Part shown: in pieces, positions 15,433 to 24,107 of the stretch
How the letters are laid out: each line of letters opens with the position of its first letter
Position numbering within the stretch: position 1 is the first letter of the stretch
Assembly (NCBI RefSeq): GCF_001951155.1
Contig: NZ_CP016359.1
Location: 496,001-560,000 of the forward strand
DNA length: 64,000 nucleotides
Direction: 5' to 3'
Source of the DNA: Christiangramia flava JLT2011
GTDB taxonomy: Bacteria > Bacteroidota > Bacteroidia > Flavobacteriales > Flavobacteriaceae
Notes under the pieces: model-generated
Told to the model about the DNA's origin: nothing
What the model saw: the letters and a program-made list of their open reading frames with translations, nothing else
The model's database searches: none
Program-made: the position numbers and the translations under genes

Positions 15433-15517
15433 CGGAGAAAGAGGGATTCGAACCCCCGGAGGTGTGACCCTCAACAGTTTTCAAGACTGCCGCATTCGAC
15501 CACTCTGCCATTTCTCC
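15433..15517 (-). tRNA. tRNA-Ser (anticodon UGA)
   Basis: The minus strand folds into a class II tRNA: acceptor GGAGAAA/TTTCTCC, anticodon loop CTTGAAA giving UGA, a long variable arm (GAGGGTCACACCTC) and T-arm GGGGGTTCGAATCCC. The discriminator base is G at 15433, as for serine tRNAs; CCA is not encoded. The tRNA 3' end faces the integrase, the usual arrangement for tRNA-targeted elements. A clear promoter and terminator bracket it. Confidence 0.97.
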
Positions 15518-15528
15518 GTTAGCGGATG

Positions 15529-15560
15529 CAAATATAAGAAGCTTTTTCAATTCCCCACAA
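15529..15560 (-). promoter_or_regulatory. Promoter of tRNA-Ser
   Basis: The minus strand has TATATTTG (15536-15529), a full -7 consensus, with TTG (15560-15558) at 21 nt spacing. It starts transcription just ahead of the tRNA 5' end. Confidence 0.7.
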
Positions 15561-15648
15561 GGTTTTTTTAAAGTTTTTGAGTCGATTTTTTGGCAGTTTT
15601 CCATTCGGCTGAAATTCAGCAAATTTCAACTATCTTTCAGAAAAAAAT

Positions 15649-16350
15649 ATGAGACCATCATTCTGCCTGTTTTTTCTGCTATTCTCAACCGCTATCTTTG
15701 CCCAGAAAGAACGTGAAAAATATCCAGAGATCATGAACCAGGACTGGCCAAACCTTCAGAAATACCAGGAAGCCAACGCAGCTATCAGCGAGCCTCCGGT
15801 AGCTGTTTTTATGGGAAATTCCATTACTGAAGGCTGGGTGAACATGCATCCGCAGTTCTTTTCAGAAAATAAGTACGTGGGGCGTGGCATTAGCGGGCAA
15901 ACTACTCCGCAAATGCTCATCCGGTTTCAGCAGGACGTGATCGATCTCCAACCCGAAGTTGTCGTGATCCTGGCCGGAACCAATGACATTGCGGGAAATA
16001 CTGGCTATTCTTCAGAAAAAATGATCACTGATAATATTCGTTCCATGGTCGTTTTGGCTCAGGCAAATGATATCAAAGTGGTGCTGTCGTCGATCCTGCC
16101 TGTCTACGATTATCGCTGGCGACCCGGTTTGGAACCGGTAGTCAAGATCAAATCGATCAATTCCTGGTTAAAAGATTACGCTTCGGAAAACGGACTGGTT
16201 TACCTGGATTATTTCAGCAAAATGAAGGATGATCGCGACGGGCTGCCAATCGAATATTCCGAAGATGGCGTGCATCCTACCTCAGCCGGATATGACGTCA
16301 TGCAGCCAATGGCTCAAAAAGCGATACAGGAAGCCCTGGAAAATCAGTAA
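15649..16350 (+). CDS. Secreted SGNH/GDSL-family hydrolase
   Basis: A 233-residue esterase or acetylhydrolase-type protein with a signal peptide (cleavage after IFAQ, about residue 19). The SGNH blocks are in order: S58 in FMGNSIT, G83 in GISGQTT, N112 in AGTNDI, and D206/H209 in EDGVHP. Relatives remove acyl groups from lipids or glycans in the periplasm or outside the cell. The -7-like TATCTTTC at 15631-15638 gives a very short leader. It begins the conserved chromosome after the tRNA, and an M28 peptidase follows. Confidence 0.9.
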   Translation: MRPSFCLFFLLFSTAIFAQKEREKYPEIMNQDWPNLQKYQEANAAISEPPVAVFMGNSITEGWVNMHPQFFSENKYVGRGISGQTTPQMLIRFQQDVIDLQPEVVVILAGTNDIAGNTGYSSEKMITDNIRSMVVLAQANDIKVVLSSILPVYDYRWRPGLEPVVKIKSINSWLKDYASENGLVYLDYFSKMKDDRDGLPIEYSEDGVHPTSAGYDVMQPMAQKAIQEALENQ

Positions 16351-16415
16351 AACCGGCTGGCCATTTATCGTTTTAGTAGTATCTTTCCGAACCTTATTAA
16401 AAAATTAAAACAACA

Positions 16416-17441
16416 ATGAAAAATTTACTGGCAATTGCTTTGATGGCAATTCTTGTATCCTGCGGTGCGCGACAAAAGAATGTTGACAATGCCGACCCGA
16501 TGGCCTATGCGAACACCATCACGGCTTCAGATTTGAAAGATCACCTGTTCACCTTTGCTAGCGACGAGTTCCAGGGACGCGAAACCGGCGAGCCGGGACA
16601 AAAAATGGCTGCAGAATATTTGAAAAAGGAATATCAGAGCCTTGATCTTCCATCGCCCATGGGCAACGATGATTATTTCCAGGAAGTAGACCCTTCTTAT
16701 TTCAAAAGAGGCAATATCGAGTCTACTGAAAATGTGATGGCCTTCCTGAAAGGCTCGGAAAAACCTGATGAAATCGTAGTTATTTCTTCGCATTATGACC
16801 ATGTGGGAATGGACGAAGACGGAAACATTTTCAATGGTGCCGATGATGACGGTTCCGGAACTGTGGGAGTCCTGGAGATCGCGCAGGCGTTTCACAAAGC
16901 GGCTAAAGATGGGTATACTCCAAGACGTTCCATCCTGTTCCTGAATGTGACCGGAGAAGAAAAAGGCCTTATTGGTTCAAAATATTATACAGATAATCCT
17001 GTTTTCCCACTGGAAAATACGGTAGCCGACCTGAATATTGATATGATTGGTCGTGTAGATCCAGACCATGAAGGTAAAGCTGATTACATTTACCTTATTG
17101 GAAGTGACAAATTGAGCACCGATCTTCACAAGCTTAGTGAAAACGTGAACAAAAAATACATGAATCTGGATCTGGATTACACTTATAATGATGAAAATGA
17201 TCCAAACCGTTTTTATTACCGAAGCGATCATTACAATTTTGCCAAGCACAATGTGCCGATCATTTTTTATTTCAATGGGGTGCATGCCGATTATCATAAG
17301 GCGACCGATACGCCAGACAAGATCAACTACGACATGCTGGCCAAAAGGGCCCAACTGGTTTTCCTTACTGCCTGGGAAGTGGCTAACCGCCCTGAAAGAC
17401 TGGTGGTAGATAAACCTGTAGAAGATAAATCAGCGAAATAA
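16416..17441 (+). CDS. M28 family zinc aminopeptidase, lipoprotein
   Basis: A 341-residue peptidase with a lipobox (ILVSCG, C16), so probably membrane-anchored in the periplasm or at the surface. The two-zinc M28 site is visible: SSHYDHVG (H about 127), NGADDDGSG, TGEEKGLIGS (catalytic Glu), NIDMIGR, and SDHYNFA with a late histidine. A PA-like insert is absent. It likely releases N-terminal residues from peptides. A TATCTTTC box lies at 16380-16387, 28 bp upstream, and a strong terminator follows. Confidence 0.92.
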   Translation: MKNLLAIALMAILVSCGARQKNVDNADPMAYANTITASDLKDHLFTFASDEFQGRETGEPGQKMAAEYLKKEYQSLDLPSPMGNDDYFQEVDPSYFKRGNIESTENVMAFLKGSEKPDEIVVISSHYDHVGMDEDGNIFNGADDDGSGTVGVLEIAQAFHKAAKDGYTPRRSILFLNVTGEEKGLIGSKYYTDNPVFPLENTVADLNIDMIGRVDPDHEGKADYIYLIGSDKLSTDLHKLSENVNKKYMNLDLDYTYNDENDPNRFYYRSDHYNFAKHNVPIIFYFNGVHADYHKATDTPDKINYDMLAKRAQLVFLTAWEVANRPERLVVDKPVEDKSAK

Positions 17442-17463
17442 AACAAGCTGTTTTGATATAAAT

Positions 17464-17486
17464 TGCCCGGTTTTCCGGGCTTTTTT
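17464..17486 (+). terminator. Terminator after the M28 peptidase
   Basis: GCCCGG/CCGGGC (17465-17470, 17475-17480) with a TTTT loop is followed by six T. It also separates the peptidase from the convergent acetyltransferase gene. Confidence 0.85.
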
Positions 17487-17992
17487 CATTTCAGGTAATA
17501 GCAGAGCTCTTTTTCATCGTTCGGTAAATGGAAAAATTTCTCGAACTGAAAACCGAGTTTTTCCAGTAATTTTCTGGAAGCAACATTCTGCGGAAGAGTG
17601 ATTGCCGCCAGTTCTTCGATCTTAAAATCTTCGGAAGCTTTTTGGATCAGCTCCTGGCAGGCTTCAAAAGCATAGCCGAACCCTTCATATTTCGGAAGCA
17701 GTGCAAAGCCCAGGTCTACCAGCTGTAAACCGTCCCGGCGATACAAACCGCAAACGCCAATTTTGACCGAATCTTCGCGACGCAGCAGCGTAAAGCTGGC
17801 ATAACCATACTTTTCTCTCTGAGCCACGATCCTTTCAGCAATATACCTTTCCGCAGTTTCTACGGAATAAACCTGGCGGTCGCCAATATTGGCCAGCCAT
17901 TTGGGAGAATTCAGCAATTCGAAAAAGAATTCGGCATCCCGTTCATCGGTGGGTCGCAGCACTAAACGAGGCGTGACATAACTTGCAGCCAT
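17486..17992 (-). CDS. GNAT family N-acetyltransferase (RimJ/RimL-like)
   Basis: A 168-residue GCN5-related acetyltransferase. It begins TPRLVLRPTDERDAEFFFEL like RimJ/RimL and Acetyltransf_3 proteins, with the CoA-binding region around LLPKYEGFGYAFEACQELI and the end NVASRKLLEKLGFQFE. The target (ribosomal protein, other amine or small molecule) cannot be told. Its ATG overlaps the stop of pcm by 1 nt (TGATG), indicating translational coupling. Confidence 0.88.
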   Translation of the reverse strand: MAASYVTPRLVLRPTDERDAEFFFELLNSPKWLANIGDRQVYSVETAERYIAERIVAQREKYGYASFTLLRREDSVKIGVCGLYRRDGLQLVDLGFALLPKYEGFGYAFEACQELIQKASEDFKIEELAAITLPQNVASRKLLEKLGFQFEKFFHLPNDEKELCYYLK

Positions 17993-18633
17993 CAGTTCTT
18001 GTCTTCCAGAAGCGGCACAAACCTGAAAGCGCCAAATTCGGTCTTATCAAACTCTTTGGGTGATTTCCTAATGAAAAGCGTCATGGTTTGTACTTCGCTG
18101 CCAACGGGGATCACCAGCCTGCCTCCTACTTTTAACTGGCTGAGCAGATCTTTTGGAACAAACGGCGCTCCGGCGGTCACGATGATCTTATCAAAAGGGG
18201 CATATTCCGGCAGGCCTTTATATCCATCTCCAAAACTGAGGTATTTGGGGCGATAACCTATTTTACTAAGGAAAACCTTGGTCTTTTTGAACAATTCGCG
18301 CTGCCTTTCGATACTATACACTTTGGCTCCCAGCTCACAAAGCACGGCCGTTTGGTAACCGCTTCCGGTACCAATTTCCAGCACTTTTTCGCCACGTTTC
18401 ACTTCCAGCAACTGCGATTGAAACCCCACGGTAAAAGGCTGCGAGATCGTTTGATCTGCCGCGATGGGAAACGCCTTGTCCTGGTAGGCATGGTCTTCAA
18501 AACTGCTGTCCATAAAAAGATGTCTCGGGATCTTCCCAATGGCCGCAAGTACCCGTTCGTCACTCACGCCCTTCTTTTTCACGGTTCTAACCAGTTGCTG
18601 CCGCTTTCCCTGATGTCGGTAAGTATCTTTCAA
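17992..18633 (-). CDS. pcm: Protein-L-isoaspartate O-methyltransferase
   Basis: A 213-residue SAM-dependent methyltransferase that starts repair of L-isoaspartyl residues in aged proteins. Diagnostic parts are SQPFTVGFQSQLLE (substrate side), the SAM loop VLEIGTGSGYQTAVL (about residues 80-94), IERQ after strand 2 and IIVTAGAPFVP near residue 150. The length is normal. It forms a two-gene unit with the GNAT gene and is divergent from the Gfo/Idh/MocA oxidoreductase gene. Confidence 0.93.
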   Translation of the reverse strand: MKDTYRHQGKRQQLVRTVKKKGVSDERVLAAIGKIPRHLFMDSSFEDHAYQDKAFPIAADQTISQPFTVGFQSQLLEVKRGEKVLEIGTGSGYQTAVLCELGAKVYSIERQRELFKKTKVFLSKIGYRPKYLSFGDGYKGLPEYAPFDKIIVTAGAPFVPKDLLSQLKVGGRLVIPVGSEVQTMTLFIRKSPKEFDKTEFGAFRFVPLLEDKN

Positions 18634-18741
18634 TTCCAGATTGCTTTAAGACCTTAAAAATAGAGAATCCAAACGGAAAAATCCAACCCATTTCCGGCCG
18701 GATTCGTTCCCGGAATTATAAACTATTTACAATCAAAATGC

Positions 18742-18749
18742 TATTTTTG
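18742..18749 (+). promoter_or_regulatory. -7 promoter box of the Gfo/Idh/MocA gene
   Basis: TATTTTTG matches TAnnTTTG and ends 16 bp before the ATG, predicting a leader of about 14 nt. No clear TTG -33 element was seen. Confidence 0.45.
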
Positions 18750-18765
18750 TGAAAAATGCAAAAAT

Positions 18766-19731
18766 ATGCTGAAAGCCGGCGTTCTGGGTGCAGGACATCT
18801 TGGAAAAATCCACCTGAAACTTTTAAAGCAATCTGATAAATACGAGCTCATCGGTTTTTACGATGCTGATCATGAAAATGCGAAGAAAGTAGCCGAAGAA
18901 TTTGGGTATCGCGCTTATTCAGATCTGGATGAACTTATCGCAGATGCCGATATGATCGATGTGGTTACTCCTACCCTCTCCCATTTTGAAGTGGCCAAAA
19001 AGGTCATTTCCGCAGGGAAACATCTTTTTATTGAAAAGCCCATTACCAATACTTTTGAAGAAGCTGAAGAACTGATCGCTCTGGCTGAAAAACATGGCGT
19101 AAAAGGGCAGGTTGGTCATGTGGAGCGCTTCAACCCGGCCTTCCAGTCGGTAGCCAATCGTATTGAAAACCCCATGTTTATTGAGGCTCATCGCTTAGCT
19201 GAATTCAATCCCAGAGGAACTGATGTTCCGGTGGTGCTGGATTTGATGATCCACGATATCGACGTGATCCTAAGCGTGGTCCAATCAGAAGTAAAGAATA
19301 TGAATGCCAGCGGTGTTTCGGTAATCAGTGATACCCCAGATATTGCCAACGCAAGGATCGAATTCGAAAATGGCTGTGTGGCAAACCTCACAGCGAGCAG
19401 GATTTCGATGAAGAATATGAGAAAATCCCGTTTTTTTCAGCGAGACGCCTACATTTCAGTAGATTTCCTGGAAAAAGTCTGTGAAGTGGTCAAAATGAAA
19501 GATGCACCGGAAGACCCTGATGATTTCGCGATGATCCTTCAGAATGCGGAAGGCGTGAAAAAACAGATCTATTTCGACAATCCTTCGGTTTCTCCCAACA
19601 ATGCCATCCTGGATGAGCTGGAAACTTTTGCCGATGCAATCGTGGAAGACCAGGAACCGGTCGTGACCCTTTCACAAGGCGCCAAAGCCTTGCAAATAGC
19701 CAACCAGATCATAGCCAGTTTCAGTAAATAA
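18766..19731 (+). CDS. Gfo/Idh/MocA family oxidoreductase
   Basis: A 321-residue NAD(P)-dependent dehydrogenase with an N-terminal Rossmann motif GVLGAGHLGKIHLKLL (about residues 5-20), the family EKPITNT motif at about 93-99 and a C-terminal alpha/beta substrate domain containing LMIHDIDVIL. Substrates of this family are sugars, inositols or biliverdin-like molecules; nothing here fixes one. It is followed 39 bp later by the hydroxyacyl-CoA dehydrogenase gene, so the two may be one transcript. Confidence 0.9.
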   Translation: MLKAGVLGAGHLGKIHLKLLKQSDKYELIGFYDADHENAKKVAEEFGYRAYSDLDELIADADMIDVVTPTLSHFEVAKKVISAGKHLFIEKPITNTFEEAEELIALAEKHGVKGQVGHVERFNPAFQSVANRIENPMFIEAHRLAEFNPRGTDVPVVLDLMIHDIDVILSVVQSEVKNMNASGVSVISDTPDIANARIEFENGCVANLTASRISMKNMRKSRFFQRDAYISVDFLEKVCEVVKMKDAPEDPDDFAMILQNAEGVKKQIYFDNPSVSPNNAILDELETFADAIVEDQEPVVTLSQGAKALQIANQIIASFSK

Positions 19732-19770
19732 AAAGGAGCGAATTACTCCAAAAAACAAAACATAGAACAA

Positions 19771-20661
19771 ATGAAAAATATAGCAGTCATTGGAGCAGGA
19801 ACGATGGGGAATGGAATTGCCCATACTTTTGCCCAGTACGGATACAAGGTTCAGTTAATCGACATCAGTGAAAAAAGCCTGAAAAAGGGCATGGAAACCA
19901 TTTCCAAAAATTTAGACAGGATGGTCGCTAAAGAAAAGATCACGGAAGAAGATAAACAGGCGACACTTGACAATATCACGACCTATACCAGCATTGCCGA
20001 AGGCGTGGAATATGCCAGCGTGGTGGTGGAAGCCGCGACCGAAAATACCGAATTAAAACTGAAGATTTTCCGCGAGCTCGACGAAGCAACTTCGGAAGAT
20101 ACGATTTTGGCGTCCAACACTTCTTCCATTTCCATAACACAGATCGCCTCGGTGGTTTCTCACCCGGAAAGAGTGATCGGGATGCATTTTATGAACCCGG
20201 TGCCAGTGATGAAACTGGTGGAGATCATTCGTGGATACAACACCAGTGATGAAATTACGGAAACCGTGATGGATCTTTCCAAAAAACTGAATAAAGTGCC
20301 GGTAGAAGTGAACGATTACCCGGGATTCGTCGCCAACCGGATTCTCATGCCAATGATCAACGAAGCTATCGAAACGCTTTACAATGGCGTGGCCGGTGTT
20401 TACGAGATCGACACGGTCATGAAACTGGGAATGGCGCACCCAATGGGCCCTCTGCAACTGGCCGATTTTATTGGTCTGGACGTTTGCCACTCCATACTTG
20501 AGGTGATGTACGAAGGTTTCAAAAACCCAAAATATGCGCCATGCCCGCTATTGACCAATATGGTTCGTGCCGGAAAGATCGGGGTGAAATCTGGTGAAGG
20601 TTTCTATGATTATTCTGAAAACCGAAAAGCTGAAAAAGTTTCAGCCCAATTCAGCAGCTAA
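19771..20661 (+). CDS. 3-hydroxybutyryl-CoA dehydrogenase
   Basis: A 296-residue stand-alone 3-hydroxyacyl-CoA dehydrogenase that oxidises 3-hydroxyacyl-CoA with NAD+. The NAD loop is IGAGTMGNGIAHTFAQ (about residues 6-21), the catalytic region is SNTSSISITQIA with HFMNPVPVMKLVE, and the C-terminal dimerisation domain is complete (MGPLQLADFIGLD). It resembles PaaH/HbdA enzymes of short-chain acyl-CoA metabolism. No other beta-oxidation gene is adjacent. Confidence 0.92.
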   Translation: MKNIAVIGAGTMGNGIAHTFAQYGYKVQLIDISEKSLKKGMETISKNLDRMVAKEKITEEDKQATLDNITTYTSIAEGVEYASVVVEAATENTELKLKIFRELDEATSEDTILASNTSSISITQIASVVSHPERVIGMHFMNPVPVMKLVEIIRGYNTSDEITETVMDLSKKLNKVPVEVNDYPGFVANRILMPMINEAIETLYNGVAGVYEIDTVMKLGMAHPMGPLQLADFIGLDVCHSILEVMYEGFKNPKYAPCPLLTNMVRAGKIGVKSGEGFYDYSENRKAEKVSAQFSS

Positions 20662-20763
20662 AAAAGTTTCACTTGTTATCCTGAGCCCGTAACTCCTTCC
20701 GAAGTTTTTCAGAAAAATACCAGGAGGAAACAGGGAACAAGTTTCACTAATTTGTTATAGAAT

Positions 20764-21999
20764 TTGACGAAGATACTTCCATTTAAGGCGGTGAGACCGG
20801 CCAGACCATACGCCGGCCTGGTCGCTTCCCGGCCTTATGAAGATTACAGTGAGACCGAATTGCGCTCACAACTGGAATACAACCCGTATTCCTTCCTGCA
20901 TATCGTAAACCCGGGATATAAATTCCAGCATGACATTGGCGGTGCACGACGCTTCGAGATGGTTCGAAACCGATACCTCGAATTTCGCGAGGAAGGAACT
21001 TTCATACAGGATCCCAAGCCTTGTTTTTACGTTTATAAGATCAAAAGTCGTGGGAACAGTTGCTGCGGAATCATTGCAGCTGCCAGCGCAGAGGATTACG
21101 AACGCAACGTGATCAAAAAACACGAAGACACCATTGCCCCTCGGGAACAGATTTTTAAAGAATACCTGAAAGTTGTTGGTTTCAACACCGAACCGGTGCT
21201 CCTCACGTACCCAGACAGTGAGTTGATCAACTCCGTGCTTGCTGAAACCATGAAACAACGACCGGAATACGAATTTGCGACGGCCAACAGGGAACTACAT
21301 ACGCTCTGGAAGATTTGCGACGACGAAAATGTGAACAAGATCAGGAAAGAATTCGGTGCCATGTCCAAGATCTATATTGCAGACGGGCATCACCGCAGTG
21401 CTTCCTCGTATTTACTGGCCCAGGAAAGTAAAGATGCGAATCCAGATCACACCGGAGAGGAACCCTACAACTATTTTATGAGCTACCTCATCGCTGAGAG
21501 CAATTTGCGTATTTATGAATACAGCAGGCTGGTGACCGATCTTAATGGTTTTTCCAAAGAAGAATTTCTCATCAGGCTGGATGAATGGTTCCGGATCGAG
21601 AACCGCGGTTTTGAGATCTACAAACCCTCCAAAAAGCACCATTTTAACATGTATCTGGACGGGGAATTTTACTCGTTGTACCTGCGACATACGAATTATG
21701 AATTTTCAGATTCTCTAAGCAGGCTTGATTCATTTATCCTGTACGAAAAAATTCTCAAGCCAATTTTGGGAATCGAGGACCTAAGGCACGACAAAAGGAT
21801 CACGTATGTCCACGGTCGTAATGATTTAATCGAATTAAAAACAAGAATAGACAGCGGGGAATTTCAGGTGGGTTTTGGCATGCTACCGGCGAACATCGAA
21901 GAAATTAAACAAATTGCCGATGAAAATTTGACGATGCCGCCAAAAAGTACTTATATTGAGCCCAAATTACGTAGTGGTCTCACTATCTACGAGTTCTGA
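20764..21999 (+). CDS. DUF1015 family protein
   Basis: A 411-residue cytosolic protein of the DUF1015 family. It opens ILPFKAVRPARPYAGLVASRPYE and carries the family motif IADGHHRSASSYLL (about residues 205-218). A cysteine pair SCCGII lies near residue 98. The start is TTG at 20764; an ATG further inside would remove the conserved opening. Biochemical role is unknown; members often sit beside serine or D-3-phosphoglycerate metabolism genes, which are not visible here. The next gene is yggS. Confidence 0.88.
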   Translation: MTKILPFKAVRPARPYAGLVASRPYEDYSETELRSQLEYNPYSFLHIVNPGYKFQHDIGGARRFEMVRNRYLEFREEGTFIQDPKPCFYVYKIKSRGNSCCGIIAAASAEDYERNVIKKHEDTIAPREQIFKEYLKVVGFNTEPVLLTYPDSELINSVLAETMKQRPEYEFATANRELHTLWKICDDENVNKIRKEFGAMSKIYIADGHHRSASSYLLAQESKDANPDHTGEEPYNYFMSYLIAESNLRIYEYSRLVTDLNGFSKEEFLIRLDEWFRIENRGFEIYKPSKKHHFNMYLDGEFYSLYLRHTNYEFSDSLSRLDSFILYEKILKPILGIEDLRHDKRITYVHGRNDLIELKTRIDSGEFQVGFGMLPANIEEIKQIADENLTMPPKSTYIEPKLRSGLTIYEF

Positions 22000-22063
22000 A
22001 GACTAACCAGCCACCAATCCCTACTTCAGGTGGGTGAACCTGAGCGGAAAAGTTAATTTTAGA

Positions 22064-22723
22064 ATGACGATTTCAGAGAATATCAAAAAATACCGAAGCG
22101 AGCTTCCGGAAGGTGTAAAACTCGTGGCCATTTCAAAGACAAAACCCAACGAAGACCTGATGGAGGCCTACGAGGCCGGTCAGCGTATTTTTGGAGAAAA
22201 CAAGATCCAGGAAATGACCGATAAATGGGAGCAGCTTCCGAAGGATATCGAATGGCACATGGTAGGGCATGTTCAGCGGAACAAGGTGAAATACATGGCG
22301 CCTTATGTGAGCCTGATCCACGCCGTAGACAGCCTGAAATTACTGAAAGAGATCAATAAAAGAGCAAAGCAGAACGAAAGAACGATTCATTGCCTGTTGC
22401 AGATCAAGATCGCTGAAGAAGATTCCAAATTTGGTATATCCCGGGACGAAGCCCGAGAGATCCTGGAATCTGAAGCCTATCAGAAAATGAAACATGCACA
22501 AATCGTTGGACTGATGGGAATGGCCACTTTTACAGATGATGAGGCGCAGGTCAGGCAGGAATTTGAACGTTTACAGCACATTGCTGCGGATTTTCAGAAA
22601 GATTTCCCGGAACTTACAGAGGTTTCCATGGGCATGAGTGGCGATTACCATATCGCGCTCGAATGTGGCACGACAATGGTACGAATTGGAAGCAGCATTT
22701 TCGGGGAACGAAATTATAATTAA
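22064..22723 (+). CDS. YggS family PLP homeostasis protein
   Basis: A 219-residue single-domain PLP-binding protein (PLPBP/YggS) that keeps pyridoxal phosphate and amino-acid pools balanced. The PLP lysine is K25 in VAISKTKP. Other signatures are GENKIQEM, WHMVGHVQRNK and SMGMSGDYHIAL near the C terminus. I chose ATG 22064 because homologues begin with a short helix before this strand; an upstream GTG at 22034 adds ten non-conserved residues. It is followed after 10 bp by the exonuclease gene. Confidence 0.93.
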   Translation: MTISENIKKYRSELPEGVKLVAISKTKPNEDLMEAYEAGQRIFGENKIQEMTDKWEQLPKDIEWHMVGHVQRNKVKYMAPYVSLIHAVDSLKLLKEINKRAKQNERTIHCLLQIKIAEEDSKFGISRDEAREILESEAYQKMKHAQIVGLMGMATFTDDEAQVRQEFERLQHIAADFQKDFPELTEVSMGMSGDYHIALECGTTMVRIGSSIFGERNYN

Positions 22724-22733
22724 GGAGGAATAG

Positions 22734-24107
22734 TTGTACGCAATATTAGACATAGAAACTACCGGCGGAAAGTATAATGAAGAGGGGATCACCGAGATCG
22801 CCATCTATAAGTTTGACGGGGAAAAGGTTGTTGACCAGTTCATCAGCCTGGTGAATCCCGAACAGCCCATTCAGCCGTTCGTGGTGAATCTTACCGGCAT
22901 CAATAATGAGATGCTCCGCAATGCTCCCAAATTTTATGAGGTGGCAAAAAGGATCGTAGAGATCACCACAGACTGTGTCCTGGTGGCTCATAATGCCAAA
23001 TTTGATTACCGAATTTTGCGCACAGAATTTAGACGACTCGGTTATGAATTCGAGCGTGAAAGCCTGTGTACCGTAGAACTTTCTAAAAAACTGATTCCCG
23101 GTTTACAATCTTACAGCCTTGGAAAACTGGTTCGCGCGCTGGGAATCCCGCTGAGCGACCGGCATCGTGCTGCAGGTGATGCACAGGCAACCGTGAAGTT
23201 GTTCAAAATGCTGCTGAATAAGGATGTGGAAAAGAACATTCTTAAAACCCATATTCGGAAAGAACCGAAGCGCAGCCTGGATACCAAGCTGGTGCACATC
23301 CTGGAGGAACTGCCCAGTTCTACCGGCGTTTACTATTTCCACGACGAAAATGGTGAGATCATATATGTGGGTAAGGCCAAAAACATCAGGAAGCGCATTA
23401 ATCAGCATTTTACTAACGAGAACGCCAAGTCCCGTGAAATGCAGAAAAAAGTGGCTTCAGTTTCTTTTGAAAACACGGGTAACGAGCTGCTTGCCCTTCT
23501 GAAAGAAAACCAGGAAATCAAGGAGCTCAAACCAAAATATAACCGTGCGCTAAAAAGGGATATTTTCAGCCATGCGCTGTATCATTTCAAGGATGATAAC
23601 GGGTATATCAACCTGAAGATCGGGAAGGCCAGCAGGACCAAGAAAAGCATCACGACCTTTAGCACCCTTCGTTCTGCCAAGAATTCATTGCAAGCCTGGA
23701 TCGAGGAGTACGAACTCTGCTCCCGCCTTGGCGGCGTTCATAATGGCAGCGGCAATTGCTTCAATTACACTATTAAAAGCTGTCATGGCGCCTGTATCGA
23801 AGAGGAACCGGCAGAGGCTTATAACGAACGCGTAGAAAAGCTTATTACCCGTTATTCCTATGAAAATCAGAATATGATCCTCATCGGGCGAGGGCGCGAT
23901 ATTGATGAAAAATGTGCGATCCTCATTGAAGACGGAGAGTTTAAAGGCAGCGGTTATTTCAACCTGAATTACCAGATCAACAATCTGGATATCATTAAAT
24001 CTATCATCACTCCCATGCGCAACAATCGCGATGCGCAGCATATCATCCAGAGCTACCTCCGGAAAAAGCACCATTTTAAAATCGTTCAATTATCAGTTCA
24101 TGAATAA
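22734..24107 (+). CDS. DEDDh exonuclease fused to GIY-YIG (UvrC-like) nuclease
   Basis: A 457-residue two-nuclease protein. Residues about 1-165 are a Pol III epsilon-type 3'-5' exonuclease (LDIETTGG with D6/E8, AHNAKFDYRIL and HRAAGDAQAT). Residues about 195-275 are a GIY-YIG domain like UvrC (STGVYYFHDENGEIIYVGKAKNIRKR split across about 30 residues, and an LLKENQEIK segment). The C-terminal third includes a cysteine-containing region (CFNYTIKSCHGAC). The start is TTG with an unusually good AGGAGG at 22723-22728, rare in this window. A role in DNA repair is inferred. Confidence 0.88.
   Translation: MYAILDIETTGGKYNEEGITEIAIYKFDGEKVVDQFISLVNPEQPIQPFVVNLTGINNEMLRNAPKFYEVAKRIVEITTDCVLVAHNAKFDYRILRTEFRRLGYEFERESLCTVELSKKLIPGLQSYSLGKLVRALGIPLSDRHRAAGDAQATVKLFKMLLNKDVEKNILKTHIRKEPKRSLDTKLVHILEELPSSTGVYYFHDENGEIIYVGKAKNIRKRINQHFTNENAKSREMQKKVASVSFENTGNELLALLKENQEIKELKPKYNRALKRDIFSHALYHFKDDNGYINLKIGKASRTKKSITTFSTLRSAKNSLQAWIEEYELCSRLGGVHNGSGNCFNYTIKSCHGACIEEEPAEAYNERVEKLITRYSYENQNMILIGRGRDIDEKCAILIEDGEFKGSGYFNLNYQINNLDIIKSIITPMRNNRDAQHIIQSYLRKKHHFKIVQLSVHE

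Noticed and set aside
13905-15530. CGGATGC shared by the integrase end and the tRNA-Ser promoter as attachment core
   Set aside because: Seven bases are expected by chance, and the copies are not in the tRNA 3' end.
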